Assembly: GCF_003952465.1 (NCBI RefSeq)
Contig: NZ_CP034448.1
Coordinates: 4,503,001 to 4,567,000 of the forward strand
Direction of reading: 5' to 3'
Length of the DNA: 64,000 nt
Source of the DNA: Mesorhizobium sp. M1B.F.Ca.ET.045.04.1.1
Lineage (GTDB): Bacteria; Pseudomonadota; Alphaproteobacteria; Rhizobiales; Rhizobiaceae
Shown here: one piece after another, positions 42,976-51,821 of the stretch
How positions within the stretch are numbered: the first letter of the stretch is position 1
Layout of the letters: each line of letters opens with the position of its first letter
Translations under genes and position numbers: made by a program
Notes under the pieces: model-generated
Database searches by the model: none
Seen by the model: only the letters and a program-made list of their open reading frames with translations
What the model was told of the DNA's origin: nothing

Positions 42976-44219
42976 GGTCGCTGCGCAGGCGGCTGATCGT
43001 CCTGCTGGTGGTCTCGATCGTCGGCGTCGTCGGGCTCGCCACGATCGTCGCCATCAAGGTGCTGGGCGGGCCTTCCCCTGAACGGAGCATGGGGCCAGTC
43101 GCGCGCCAGATCCAGCTGATGGTGCAACTGGTTCCCGGCCATCCGGCAGGCGCCGGCGCGGCCCCGATCACCATCAGCGACCATCGCGCCGACGGTTTCG
43201 AGGACCGCGAGCACACGCAGGTGCTCAACGAGATCCTGCATCGCGACGGCCTGGACCTTTCGGCTATCGTCAGCCGCAATCCGGATCGGCCCGGCATGGT
43301 CGCCTCGGTCTCGCTGCCCGGTAATCGATGGATGATCATCGACGTGCCGGACTTCGGCCCGCCGAGGGATGCCTGGTTCGTGCTCTCGGGCTGGATCATC
43401 CTCATCGTGCTCGGCGCCACTGCCGTCGCGATCTATTTCACGGCGGTGCTGGTGCGACCGCTCGAAATGCTGGAGACCGCGGTCGGCAAGATCGGTCCGG
43501 ACGGCGTGCTGGCGACGGTTCCGGAGGAAGGATCCGCGGAGGTCAGGGCCACCGCGCACGCGCTCAACCAGCTCTCCGCCAGGCTGAAAACCACCATGGA
43601 AAGCCGCATGCGCCTGGTCGCGGCCGCCGGCCACGACCTCAGGACGCCGATGACCAGGATGCGGCTGCGCGCCGAATTTCTCGACGAGGACCGCGAGAAA
43701 TGGTTGCACGATCTCGACGAGCTCGACCGCATCGCCGACAGCGCCATCCGCCTGGTGCGCGAGGAGGTGAACCAGGACGCGGTGGAGGCGGTGGAACTGG
43801 ACAGGCTGATCCGCGATATCGAGACCGAGATGACGTCTCTCGGTCATGCGGTGTCGATCGACCACCTCGACTGGGTCTCGGTCAAGGCCGGGGCGCTCGG
43901 CCTGCGCCGCGCGCTGCGCAACCTGATCGTCAATGCCGCCACGCATGGCAAGGGCTGCGTCATCGCGCTCACCGCGCTGAACGGCCAGGCGGTTCTCACC
44001 ATCGCCGACCGTGGCCCCGGCATCCCGCCGGACCTCTTGAACAAGGCGTTCGAGCCGTTCTTCCGGGCCGATCCGGCGCGCACGCAATTCATTCCAGGGG
44101 CGGGATTGGGGCTTGCGATCGCCAAGGAGATCATCGAGCGCTATGGCGGGACGATCAGGCTGGAGAACCGGCAGGGGGGAGGGTTGCTGCAGACGGTGAT
44201 TTTCGACGCCGTTTCCTAA
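42972..44219 (+). CDS. Sensor histidine kinase (EnvZ-like)
   Basis: A 415-aa kinase. Its N-terminal helix (RRLIVLLVVSIVGVVGLATIV) and a second helix near residue 145 bracket a periplasmic domain of about 110 residues. HAMP follows, with the H-box AGHDLRTPMTRMRLRAEF, N-box RNLIVNAATHG, and G boxes ADRGPGIPP and GAGLGLAIAKEI. It is partner to the upstream regulator (ATGA overlap). The signal is unknown; the Spy-like neighbour suggests envelope stress. Confidence 0.93.
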   Translation: MRSLRRRLIVLLVVSIVGVVGLATIVAIKVLGGPSPERSMGPVARQIQLMVQLVPGHPAGAGAAPITISDHRADGFEDREHTQVLNEILHRDGLDLSAIVSRNPDRPGMVASVSLPGNRWMIIDVPDFGPPRDAWFVLSGWIILIVLGATAVAIYFTAVLVRPLEMLETAVGKIGPDGVLATVPEEGSAEVRATAHALNQLSARLKTTMESRMRLVAAAGHDLRTPMTRMRLRAEFLDEDREKWLHDLDELDRIADSAIRLVREEVNQDAVEAVELDRLIRDIETEMTSLGHAVSIDHLDWVSVKAGALGLRRALRNLIVNAATHGKGCVIALTALNGQAVLTIADRGPGIPPDLLNKAFEPFFRADPARTQFIPGAGLGLAIAKEIIERYGGTIRLENRQGGGLLQTVIFDAVS

Positions 44220-44243
44220 TGGAATCGGCGCCATCGAGGTTGC

Positions 44244-44495
44244 TTATTTGACCTGTTCAATCACCGGAGCCGGCGGTTTGTCAGTTGCTGGCGCCGGCGT
44301 GCAATCTTGCCCCTTGCACTCCTGGACAGGGTTGTCCTTCGGGGGCAGGCAATTCTGACCCTCGCAGTGCACCGCCGGCTGTTCTTGCGCCGCTTCACCG
44401 CTTTGGGTAGCAGGCTGATCCTCAGCACGGACAACCTGCAGTCCTGCCAGGCTGATCATGGCCGTGCACAAGAGCGCTATCCGGGCCAAGTTCAT
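44244..44495 (-). CDS. Small secreted protein with two CxGQxC motifs
   Basis: An 83-aa protein with a signal peptide (ALLCTAMISLAGLQVVRA) and a short mature chain of about 60 residues rich in Gln, Pro and Glu. Two related cysteine units stand out: HCEGQNCLPPKDN and ECKGQDCTPAPAT, each CxGQxC. The gene has a strong ribosome site (GGAG) and lies beside the tRNA-Glu gene. The pairs could form disulfides or bind a metal. No family recognised. Confidence 0.6.
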   Translation of the reverse strand: MNLARIALLCTAMISLAGLQVVRAEDQPATQSGEAAQEQPAVHCEGQNCLPPKDNPVQECKGQDCTPAPATDKPPAPVIEQVK

Positions 44496-44653
44496 CTCCG
44501 CGCCTCCACGGCTGAGAGCGTGTATAGTTCTACCCTTTCGGGTTGAGGCTGACCTACCGTCACTTGCGAACGAGGTTAACGGCGTGTTTTCGCCTACACT
44601 CGATACAGATGATCTCGTGCCCGTTGTCGATTTTGTATTCTCGCGGGAGATTC

Positions 44654-44728
44654 TGGTACGCCCAAGGGGAATCGAACCCCTGTTACCGCCGTGAAAGGGC
44701 GGTGTCCTAACCGCTAGACGATGGGCGC
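44654..44728 (-). tRNA. tRNA-Glu (anticodon TTC)
   Basis: A 75-nt tRNA with encoded CCA. The anticodon loop CTTTCAC gives anticodon TTC. The acceptor stem, the D arm starting GTCTAGCGGTTAGGAC and the T arm AGGGGTTCGATTCCCCT are intact. Confidence 0.96.
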
Positions 44729-45159
44729 GCTCAGACGAAGCGGCTTATAATTGCGTTGTTCGCAACCGGCAACCCATGCGCAGCCACATGCGACAACTTT
44801 TTTCAAGCGTGGCAAAAAGGACGATTTTGGCGAGTCATGACACGGTTTGCGGCGCCCAGTTGCTCGTGCATCCTTGGAGATTGGCTGGAACGCCACTCGA
44901 GGTCGTCATTCTATGGCGGAGCAAGGAGCGTAGCGACGCGGCGCAGACCATAGAATCCATTCCGTTACCTAGAAGCGTTGCAGCGGTGCAGAATTCTGCT
45001 CGGCTGCATTCTTCGGCCAAGGTCACGGAATGGATCCTCGGGTCTTCGCGTCCGCTTCGCCCGTGGATGACGAAGTTCGGAGGGGCTTCGGCTAATCGCC
45101 AACGTTTGGCACTGCGAGGTTCGTCGCAACGAAGGCGGTGGGCCGCCGACTGTCGAGGC
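44729..45159. other. Intergenic region with nested inverted repeats
   Basis: No gene is seen. It contains the element at 44908-45037. A long plus-strand frame across it is antisense to the DUF882 gene and is rejected. Confidence 0.4.
44908..45037. repeat. Nested inverted-repeat element
   Basis: attctatgg (44908-44916) pairs with ccatagaat (44948-44956). The following atccattccgt (44955-44965) pairs with acggaatggat (45025-45035). The nested arms suggest a degraded mobile palindrome. Confidence 0.45.
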
Positions 45160-46452
45160 TCAGCCGTCACCACCGCCGCCGCGCCGGCGGCAGCGCCAGT
45201 TCCAGTCGCGCTCGGGGCCGACGTCGACATGGATCGATTCGGTGTGGCAGTAGGTGCCGACGCCGCCGCGGCCGGGCATCGAGCGTACATAGCTCGCCAG
45301 CTCCCACTTGGAGACGCCGGGCAACTGGATGTCGGCGGCGGCGCAATACATGTGCAGCGAGTTCTTGGCACCGTTGGCGCGGCGGTTGCGCGAGGGATCG
45401 CGATAGCCGGAGGTGACGACCATCTTGCGGCCGAAATGGCCCTCGATCGTCTTCAGCACGCGCACCAGCGACGGCTTGAGGCAGGCGACGTCGACGCTTT
45501 CGTTTTGCTTCAAGAGGCCGTTGGGCGCGAGCCTCGCCATGCCGGCGGCGGACGCCACCTGATAGGAGCCGCCGCCTTCGTCCTCGTTGAGGTCGACGTC
45601 GCTTTCGTCGTCGATGCCGGACTTGCGCTTGATCTCGAACAGCGCCGTCTGGCGCACGCCGGGCAAGGCATCGGCGCCGGTGATGTGGTTGCCGCTATCG
45701 TCGCCGAGGGACGCGAGCTGCACCGGCTTGTCGCCCGGCGTCGCGGAGGCGAGCGTCACGATCGGCTTGGCAGGCGGCGGCGTGGTCTTGGCCTGGGCGG
45801 CAGGCTGGTCGCCGGAGCGCGCGTTGTTGATCAGCGGCGCGGGCGCCGCGGAAGCCGGCGTGGTGCTGAACAGCGAGGCGAACAGGCCCTTCCTCGGCGC
45901 GGCGATCGGCTGCTGCTGAGGCTCGCCCGCCGTGACATAGACGCCATTGTTCATGGCTTGCGTGGTCGCCTGCGCTTGCGATGCGACCGCAGTAGCGTCG
46001 CCGGCAGCGACCTTCTCGGCGGCGGCTTTCGTCTCGTCGGCCGTCTGCGACGGCTGTACCAGCGGTTGCGGCGTGTTGCCTGCAATCGAGGTGGCGCCGT
46101 CAGGCACGGCGACGGCGGGGAAAGCGGCGGCTCCGGGCCGGGTCTCCGGCACATACGCAATCTTTTCCGGCAGCGGCTTGTCGTCCTCGCTCATCACGGT
46201 CGATGCCGCCTCTGGGGTGGCCGACGCCACCTGCGAGGTCGAATCGGCCGCGGCCGCGGGCGTGGCGCCGGACGCCGCGCTCATCTCGGTGGCGGTTGAA
46301 TTGTAGGCCGGTGTGACGACCGACATCGTCGGATCGCCGGTCGAGGTGCAGGAGGCCAGAAGCACGGAGAAAAGCGCTGCCACAATGCTGCGGCTTTCCC
46401 TTCGTGCGAGACGCCAACCTGCTGGTTTCAAAATAGAATTCCCCCTCAGCAT
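45160..46452 (-). CDS. DUF882/YcbK-type peptidase M15-like lipoprotein
   Basis: A 430-aa lipoprotein with lipobox VLLASC. A long Ala/Thr/Pro-rich spacer (about residues 35-260) precedes the YcbK-type domain near the C-terminus: VVTSGYRDPSRNRRANGAK, SLHMYCAAADIQ and TYCHTESIHVDVGP, which contain the likely zinc ligands of an M15-type murein peptidase. It probably acts in the periplasm on peptidoglycan. The Arg-rich end (RCRRRGGGG) is intact. Confidence 0.85.
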   Translation of the reverse strand: MLRGNSILKPAGWRLARRESRSIVAALFSVLLASCTSTGDPTMSVVTPAYNSTATEMSAASGATPAAAADSTSQVASATPEAASTVMSEDDKPLPEKIAYVPETRPGAAAFPAVAVPDGATSIAGNTPQPLVQPSQTADETKAAAEKVAAGDATAVASQAQATTQAMNNGVYVTAGEPQQQPIAAPRKGLFASLFSTTPASAAPAPLINNARSGDQPAAQAKTTPPPAKPIVTLASATPGDKPVQLASLGDDSGNHITGADALPGVRQTALFEIKRKSGIDDESDVDLNEDEGGGSYQVASAAGMARLAPNGLLKQNESVDVACLKPSLVRVLKTIEGHFGRKMVVTSGYRDPSRNRRANGAKNSLHMYCAAADIQLPGVSKWELASYVRSMPGRGGVGTYCHTESIHVDVGPERDWNWRCRRRGGGGDG

Positions 46453-46651
46453 CCGGTCCGTTCATCATCGCCGTGGCGCTCCAGTGCCCCTGGCGACGAC
46501 CTCCTGTTCCCGAACCGGAAACGGGATCTGTATCGATCTGCAAAGCCTCTGATTTACTGCGTCTGAAGGCGAACAGAGGCTGCGAAAACGATTAACGCAA
46601 CCATTTCGCCCTGTTTTGGCGGGCCGTCAACTCACCAGACATTACAGTCCG

Positions 46652-48487
46652 TTACACACGCACCTTGACATAGGTGCCCGGCGCATCGCCCAAGGTTTTC
46701 ATACGCTTGCCCGGTTTGCGGGCCGGCACATGCACATTGTCCTGGCTTTCGATCCAGTGCTGCCAGTGCGTCCACCACGAACCAGCATGCTCGTGCGCCC
46801 CAGCGAACCAGGTGTTGAAATCGCCCACCGGCCTGCCGCCCGTCCAGAACTGGTATTTATGCGCCGCCGGCGGATTGACGACGCCGGCGATGTGGCCGGA
46901 GCCCGCCATGACGTATTCGACGTCGCCGCCGAAATAGCGCGAGCCGAGGAACACCGAGAGCGCCGGCGCGATGTGGTCCTCTTTCGTGGCCAGGTTGTAG
47001 ACGGGGATCGTGATGTCGGCCAGCGAGACGGTGCGGCCAGCAAGCTCCATCGTGCCGCGCGAGAGATTGTTCTCGAGATAGCAGTTGCGCAGATAGAAGG
47101 AATGGTTGGCCGCCGCCATGCGGGTCGAATCGGCGTTCCAATAGAGCAGGTCGAAGGGCAGGGGGTCCTTGCCGCGCATGTAGTTGTTGACGACATAGGG
47201 CCAGATCAGGTCGCCGGAGCGCAGCATGTTGAAGGCGGTGGCCATCTTGGTGCCTTCGAGATAGCCCTTCTCGCTCATCGAGCGCTCGACCGCGGCAACC
47301 TGGTCCTCGTCGACGAAAACCTTCAGGTCGCCGGCGTAGGTGAAGTCGACCTGGGTGGTGAAGAAGGTCGCCGACTTGATGCGGTGGTCGCCTTCCTGCG
47401 CCAGAAGCGCAAGCGCTGCCGCCAGCAGCGTGCCGCCGACGCAATAGCCGATCGAATTGACCTCCTTCTCGCCGGTCGCCTTTTCGACCATGTCGAGGCC
47501 GAACTGCAGGCCTTCGCGGATATAGGCCTCCCAGCCCTTGGCGCCGTGGCGCTCGTCCGGGTTGATCCAGGAGATGACGAAGACCGTGTGGCCCTGCTCG
47601 ATCGCCCAGCGGATGAAGGATTTCTGCGGGTTGAGGTCGAGGATGTAGTATTTGTTGATCCAGGGCGGGCAGACCAGCAGGGGGCGCTTCAGCACCGTCT
47701 CCGTCGCCGGGTCGTACTGGATGATCTCGGCGACGTCGCTGCGGCCGATCACCTTGCCGGGCGTCGTGGCGATGTTCTTGCCGATCTCGAACGGCGCGTA
47801 ATCCGCCTGGCGCAGCTTCAGGTCGCCCCTGCCGGCGGCGATGTCCTCGGCCAGCATCTTCATGCCGCGCACCAGGTTCTCGCCGTTGGAGGCGACGGTC
47901 TCGCGGAACAGTTCCGGATTGGTCAGGATGAAATTCGACGGCGCGATCGCGTTGGAGACCTGCTTGACGTAGAAGCTCGCCTTGTGGCGGGTGTGCTCGT
48001 CCAGGCCCTCGGCATGCTCGACGAGGTCCGAGGCCCAGCGCGAGGTGACGAGATAGGCCTGCTTCAGGAAATCGAAGAAGGCGTTGCGGCCCCATTCCGG
48101 GTCCTGGAAGCGCTTGTCGCCGCGCTCGGGCTTGACCGCGTCCTCGGGGGCTTCGGCGTTCGGGCTGACCCTCTGGATGGCGTTCGCCCAGACCGTCATG
48201 TAGCCGGCGAAGAGCCGCGTCTGCGCTTCCAAAGCGCGCTGCGGATCGGCCAGCCAGTATTCCGAGAGCTTGGAGAAGGTCTTGACCATGTCGACCACGG
48301 GCTCGGCGACATGGTCGCGCACCTCACCCTTTTCGCGCGGCTCGGCCCAGGCGGAGGCTGCCTTGCCGGCCTGCTCGATCATGCGCGCCATGTTCAACGC
48401 GAAACGCTCGGGGTCTTTCACCAGATATTGCTCGACGGTCGAAGGTCCGCCATTTTCCGCTTTGTCCGAATCGGGCGCTTTGGACAT
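46652..48487 (-). CDS. phaC: Class I poly(3-hydroxyalkanoate) synthase
   Basis: A 611-aa polymerase that joins hydroxyacyl-CoA into carbon-storage granules. The alpha/beta-hydrolase nucleophile motif GYCVGG has its Cys at about residue 349. The catalytic His is likely in GSGHIAGVVNPP near the C-terminus, and PPWINKYYILDLNP is the conserved PhaC block. The start at 48487 is the normal N-terminus; the upstream extension is not conserved. It is a single gene divergent from a small lipoprotein gene; phaAB are not in the window. Confidence 0.95.
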   Translation of the reverse strand: MSKAPDSDKAENGGPSTVEQYLVKDPERFALNMARMIEQAGKAASAWAEPREKGEVRDHVAEPVVDMVKTFSKLSEYWLADPQRALEAQTRLFAGYMTVWANAIQRVSPNAEAPEDAVKPERGDKRFQDPEWGRNAFFDFLKQAYLVTSRWASDLVEHAEGLDEHTRHKASFYVKQVSNAIAPSNFILTNPELFRETVASNGENLVRGMKMLAEDIAAGRGDLKLRQADYAPFEIGKNIATTPGKVIGRSDVAEIIQYDPATETVLKRPLLVCPPWINKYYILDLNPQKSFIRWAIEQGHTVFVISWINPDERHGAKGWEAYIREGLQFGLDMVEKATGEKEVNSIGYCVGGTLLAAALALLAQEGDHRIKSATFFTTQVDFTYAGDLKVFVDEDQVAAVERSMSEKGYLEGTKMATAFNMLRSGDLIWPYVVNNYMRGKDPLPFDLLYWNADSTRMAAANHSFYLRNCYLENNLSRGTMELAGRTVSLADITIPVYNLATKEDHIAPALSVFLGSRYFGGDVEYVMAGSGHIAGVVNPPAAHKYQFWTGGRPVGDFNTWFAGAHEHAGSWWTHWQHWIESQDNVHVPARKPGKRMKTLGDAPGTYVKVRV

Positions 48488-48584
48488 GGTTCGCGGGGTT
48501 CCTCCCGGAGCGTTTTCTTGACATATTATCATGGGACATCTGACCGGGTCCAACACGCTCTAACCCGGCTGCCAGGAAAACAAT

Positions 48585-48992
48585 ATGACGATTAATGTTG
48601 GCGGGACTTATTTTCTCGGCGTCGGTTCGATTTGCCGCATCGCTGTCGCGGCCGCGGTGCTGTGCGCGCCGTTGCTTACGGGCGGTTGCGCCACCAGCAA
48701 CACCAACAATTCGGCGCCGACGGCGCTGACCGCGGGACCGAAGGACACCGGCTCCTATCCGAACCTCAACATTCGGCCGCAGGTGGCCGCCAAGCAACTG
48801 TCCAAGGAAGAGACCGCCGCCAGGCTCGGCGAGCTCAAGGCCGAGCAGCAGGCGCAGCTTGCCAAGGGCGGCAGCGCGAAACCAGCCCCCGACACGGCCG
48901 CGCTCAGCACGCTCGCCAGGACGCATGGCGACGACACGCTGAAGCAGATCGAGGCCAAATGCGATCCCGCCCTCGACCCTAACTGCAATTAG
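48585..48992 (+). CDS. Small hypothetical lipoprotein
   Basis: A 135-aa protein with a signal peptide and lipobox LLTGGC, then an Asn/Ala/Thr-rich stretch and a helical EETAARLGELKAEQQAQLAKG segment. It ends in a two-cysteine tail (KCDPALDPNCN). No family recognised; small lipoproteins with such ends are common in rhizobia. It is followed 41 bp later by the aminotransferase gene. Confidence 0.75.
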   Translation: MTINVGGTYFLGVGSICRIAVAAAVLCAPLLTGGCATSNTNNSAPTALTAGPKDTGSYPNLNIRPQVAAKQLSKEETAARLGELKAEQQAQLAKGGSAKPAPDTAALSTLARTHGDDTLKQIEAKCDPALDPNCN

Positions 48993-49033
48993 GTCTATAT
49001 CGCGCGCCGAAACTTTCACCGTCTGGAACTCCA

Positions 49034-50251
49034 ATGGAAGAATTTCACAAGGTCCGCCGGCTTCCGCCTTATGTGTTCGAGCAGGTCAACCGGCTGAAGG
49101 CCAGCGCCCGCTCGCGCGGAGCCGACATCATCGACCTTGGCATGGGCAATCCGGACCTGCCGACGCCGAAGGCCATCGTCGACAAATTATGCGAAGTGGT
49201 GCGCGACCCGCGCACGCATCGCTATTCCTCCTCACGCGGCATTCCGGGCCTGCGCCGCGCCCAGGCCGCCTACTACCAGCGCCGCTTCGGCGTGAAGCTC
49301 AATCCCGACACGCAAGTGGTGGCGACGCTGGGTTCGAAGGAGGGCTTCGCCAACATGGCGCAGGCGATCACCGCGCCCGGCGACGTCATCCTGTGCCCCA
49401 ATCCGACCTATCCGATCCACGCCTTCGGCTTCATCATGTCGGGCGGCGTCATCCGCTCGCTGCAGGTGGAGCCCGATGACGGCTTCATCCCGGCGGTCGA
49501 GCGCGGCATCCGCCACTCGATCCCGAAGCCGCTGGCGCTGATCCTCAACTACCCGTCGAACCCGACCGCGTTGGTCGCCTCGCTCGATTTCTACAAGGAC
49601 GTGGTCGCCTTCGCGAAGAAGAACGACATCATCATCCTGTCCGATCTTGCCTATTCGGAGATCTATTTCGACGGCAACCCGCCGCCCTCGGTGCTGCAGG
49701 TGCCGGGCGCGATCGACGTCTGCGTCGAGTTCACCTCGATGTCGAAAACCTTCTCCATGCCCGGCTGGCGCATGGGTTTCGCGGTCGGCAACGAGCGGCT
49801 GATCGCGGCGCTGACCCGGGTCAAGTCCTATCTCGACTACGGCGCCTTCACGCCGATCCAGGTGGCGGCGGCGCATGCGCTGAACGGCGACGGCGCCGAT
49901 ATCGAGGAGGTGCGCGAGGTCTACCACAAGCGGCGCGACGTAATGGTCGATTCCTTTACCCGCGCCGGCTGGACCATTCCCGCGCCCGCGGCCTCGATGT
50001 TCGCTTGGGCGCCAATCCCGGAGCAGTTCCGCCAGCTCGGCTCGCTCGAATTCTCCAAGCTGCTCATCGAGCATGCCGACGTGGCGGTGGCGCCGGGCAT
50101 CGGCTTCGGCGAGCACGGCGACGACTTCGTCCGCGTGGCGCTGGTCGAGAACGAGCACCGGATCAGGCAAGCGGCGCGCAACATCAAGCGCTTCCTGGCC
50201 GCGACCGCCAAGCAGCCCAACAATGTTGTGCCGCTTTCGGCCCACCGATAA
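49034..50251 (+). CDS. AlaC-like class I/II PLP aminotransferase
   Basis: A 405-aa cytosolic enzyme. The PLP lysine is K238 in SMSKTFSMPGWRMGF. Substrate blocks include DLGMGNPDLPTP at the start, LNYPSNPTA and the C-terminal FVRVALVENEHRIRQA with the carboxylate-binding Arg. It resembles AlaC and the related glutamate-pyruvate or LL-diaminopimelate group; the exact substrate is not decidable. Its gap of 47 bp to hom suggests one operon for amino acid metabolism. Confidence 0.85.
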   Translation: MEEFHKVRRLPPYVFEQVNRLKASARSRGADIIDLGMGNPDLPTPKAIVDKLCEVVRDPRTHRYSSSRGIPGLRRAQAAYYQRRFGVKLNPDTQVVATLGSKEGFANMAQAITAPGDVILCPNPTYPIHAFGFIMSGGVIRSLQVEPDDGFIPAVERGIRHSIPKPLALILNYPSNPTALVASLDFYKDVVAFAKKNDIIILSDLAYSEIYFDGNPPPSVLQVPGAIDVCVEFTSMSKTFSMPGWRMGFAVGNERLIAALTRVKSYLDYGAFTPIQVAAAHALNGDGADIEEVREVYHKRRDVMVDSFTRAGWTIPAPAASMFAWAPIPEQFRQLGSLEFSKLLIEHADVAVAPGIGFGEHGDDFVRVALVENEHRIRQAARNIKRFLAATAKQPNNVVPLSAHR

Positions 50252-50298
50252 GCTTGCCGCACATCACACCGATCGATCTTTGAGGGGCGTCGCCGGAC

Positions 50299-51612
50299 AT
50301 GGCTGAAGCGTTGCGTGTTGGAATTGCCGGCCTTGGCACGGTGGGCGCCTCGGTGGCGTGCGTGCTCAACGAAAAGGCCGCCGAACTCACCCGCCAGTGC
50401 GGCCGCGACATCGTCGTCACCGCCGTCTCGGCGCGCGACCCGAAGCGCGACCGCGGCGTCGATCTCAGCGCCGCCAAATGGTTCGACGACGCCGCGCAGA
50501 TGGCCGAGAGAGCCGACATCGATGTCTTTGTCGAATTGATCGGCGGCGACGAGGGACCAGCGCGGGCATCGGTGAAGGCGGCGCTCGAGGCCGGCCGCCA
50601 TGTCGTCACCGCCAACAAGGCGCTCTTGGCCAAGCATGGCGTGCAGCTCGCTGAGATCGCCGAGAAGAGGGGCGTGCTGCTCAACTACGAGGCGGCCGTG
50701 GCCGGCGGCATACCGGTCATCAAGACGATGCGCGAGGCGATGGCCGGCAATCAGGTCACCCGCGTCTTCGGCATCCTCAACGGCACCTGCAACTACATCC
50801 TGACCCGCATGGAGGCCGAAGGCATCTCCTTCGACGCCTGCCTCAAGGACGCGCAGCGGCTGGGCTATGCCGAAGCCGACCCGACCTTCGACATCGAGGG
50901 CCACGACACGGCGCACAAGCTGTCGATCCTGACCAGCCTTGCCTTCGGCACGAGGATCGCCGCCAACGACATCTATATGGAAGGCATCTCCAACATCACC
51001 CAGGCCGACATCCGCGCGGCGGCCGAGCTCGGCTACCGCATCAAGCTGCTCGGCGTCGCGCAGCGCACGGACAGCGGCATCGAGCAGCGCGTGCACCCGA
51101 CCATGGTGCCGACGGCATCGGTCATCGCGCAGGTACACGGCGTCACCAATGCGGTGGCGATCGAGACCGACATTCTGGGCGAGCTGCTGCTCTCGGGTCC
51201 CGGCGCGGGTGGCAACGCCACGGCTTCGGCGGTGGTCGGCGACATCGCCGACATCGCCAAGAGCCGACCGGGCTTCCAGCACGGGCCGGTCTTCGGCTGG
51301 CCGGCGAAGGAATTGAAGCCCTACAAGAAGGCACAGATGCGCAGCCATGCCGGCGGCTATTTCATCCGCCTTACCGTGCATGACCGCATCGGCGTCTTCG
51401 CCGCGATCGCCAAACGCATGGCCGACAACGACATTTCGCTGGAATCGATCGTGCAGCAAGCAGCTGGGCCGGAAATCGAGGCGCAGAAGACGGTGATCCT
51501 TGTCACCCACGAGACGACGGAAGCCGCGGTGCGCAAGGCGGTCGAAGGTGTCACCAAGGACGGCCATCTGACCGACAAGCCGCAGGTGATCCGCATCGAG
51601 CGGGCGGAATAG
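50299..51612 (+). CDS. hom: Homoserine dehydrogenase
   Basis: A 437-aa enzyme of the threonine/methionine pathway, converting aspartate semialdehyde to homoserine with NAD(P)H. It shows the nucleotide-binding GLGTVGASV (about residues 9-17), the catalytic-lysine region VTANKALLAKHG, NGTCNYILTRM, and GYAEADPTFDIEGHDTAHKL. An ACT domain (about residues 355-437, FIRLTVHDRIGVFAAIAKRMA) implies feedback control by threonine. It follows the aminotransferase and precedes glpX. A truncated GCATGTC-type palindrome lies after the stop. Confidence 0.96.
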   Translation: MAEALRVGIAGLGTVGASVACVLNEKAAELTRQCGRDIVVTAVSARDPKRDRGVDLSAAKWFDDAAQMAERADIDVFVELIGGDEGPARASVKAALEAGRHVVTANKALLAKHGVQLAEIAEKRGVLLNYEAAVAGGIPVIKTMREAMAGNQVTRVFGILNGTCNYILTRMEAEGISFDACLKDAQRLGYAEADPTFDIEGHDTAHKLSILTSLAFGTRIAANDIYMEGISNITQADIRAAAELGYRIKLLGVAQRTDSGIEQRVHPTMVPTASVIAQVHGVTNAVAIETDILGELLLSGPGAGGNATASAVVGDIADIAKSRPGFQHGPVFGWPAKELKPYKKAQMRSHAGGYFIRLTVHDRIGVFAAIAKRMADNDISLESIVQQAAGPEIEAQKTVILVTHETTEAAVRKAVEGVTKDGHLTDKPQVIRIERAE

Positions 51613-51630
51613 CGCTAATTTTGATTTGAC

Positions 51631-51675
51631 GCATGCCTTCGGCCCGAAACCGGTTCCCACTTTCGGGAGACATGC
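51631..51675. repeat. RIME-like palindrome, GCATGTC type
   Basis: gcatgcct ... agacatgc around a CCCGAAACCGGTTCCCACTTTCGGG core, between hom and glpX. The linker TTTTGATTTGAC before it matches the composite elements, but the AAAGCGC palindrome is absent. Confidence 0.75.
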
Positions 51676-51821
51676 TTAGTCACAATTCGCCTTCAATCGA
51701 TTGATATTACTGCAATTTCAAAAATTGCCAGGGCAAGTCTTGCCGTTGTCATGGAGCTTTGCCAGAAGAAGCGCGCCTCTGGCGGGAGGCCCGGTGCAGT
51801 ACCAACGAGGAATGCCCATTT

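Noticed and set aside
46616..48595. A 659-codon plus-strand open frame opposite phaC.
   Set aside because: phaC on the minus strand shows all family motifs; the plus frame is Arg/His/Asp/Ala-rich with no recognisable domains.
50299..51660. A 579-codon minus-strand open frame opposite hom (extends from 49921).
   Set aside because: Antisense to an intact homoserine dehydrogenase; no start signal and no domains.
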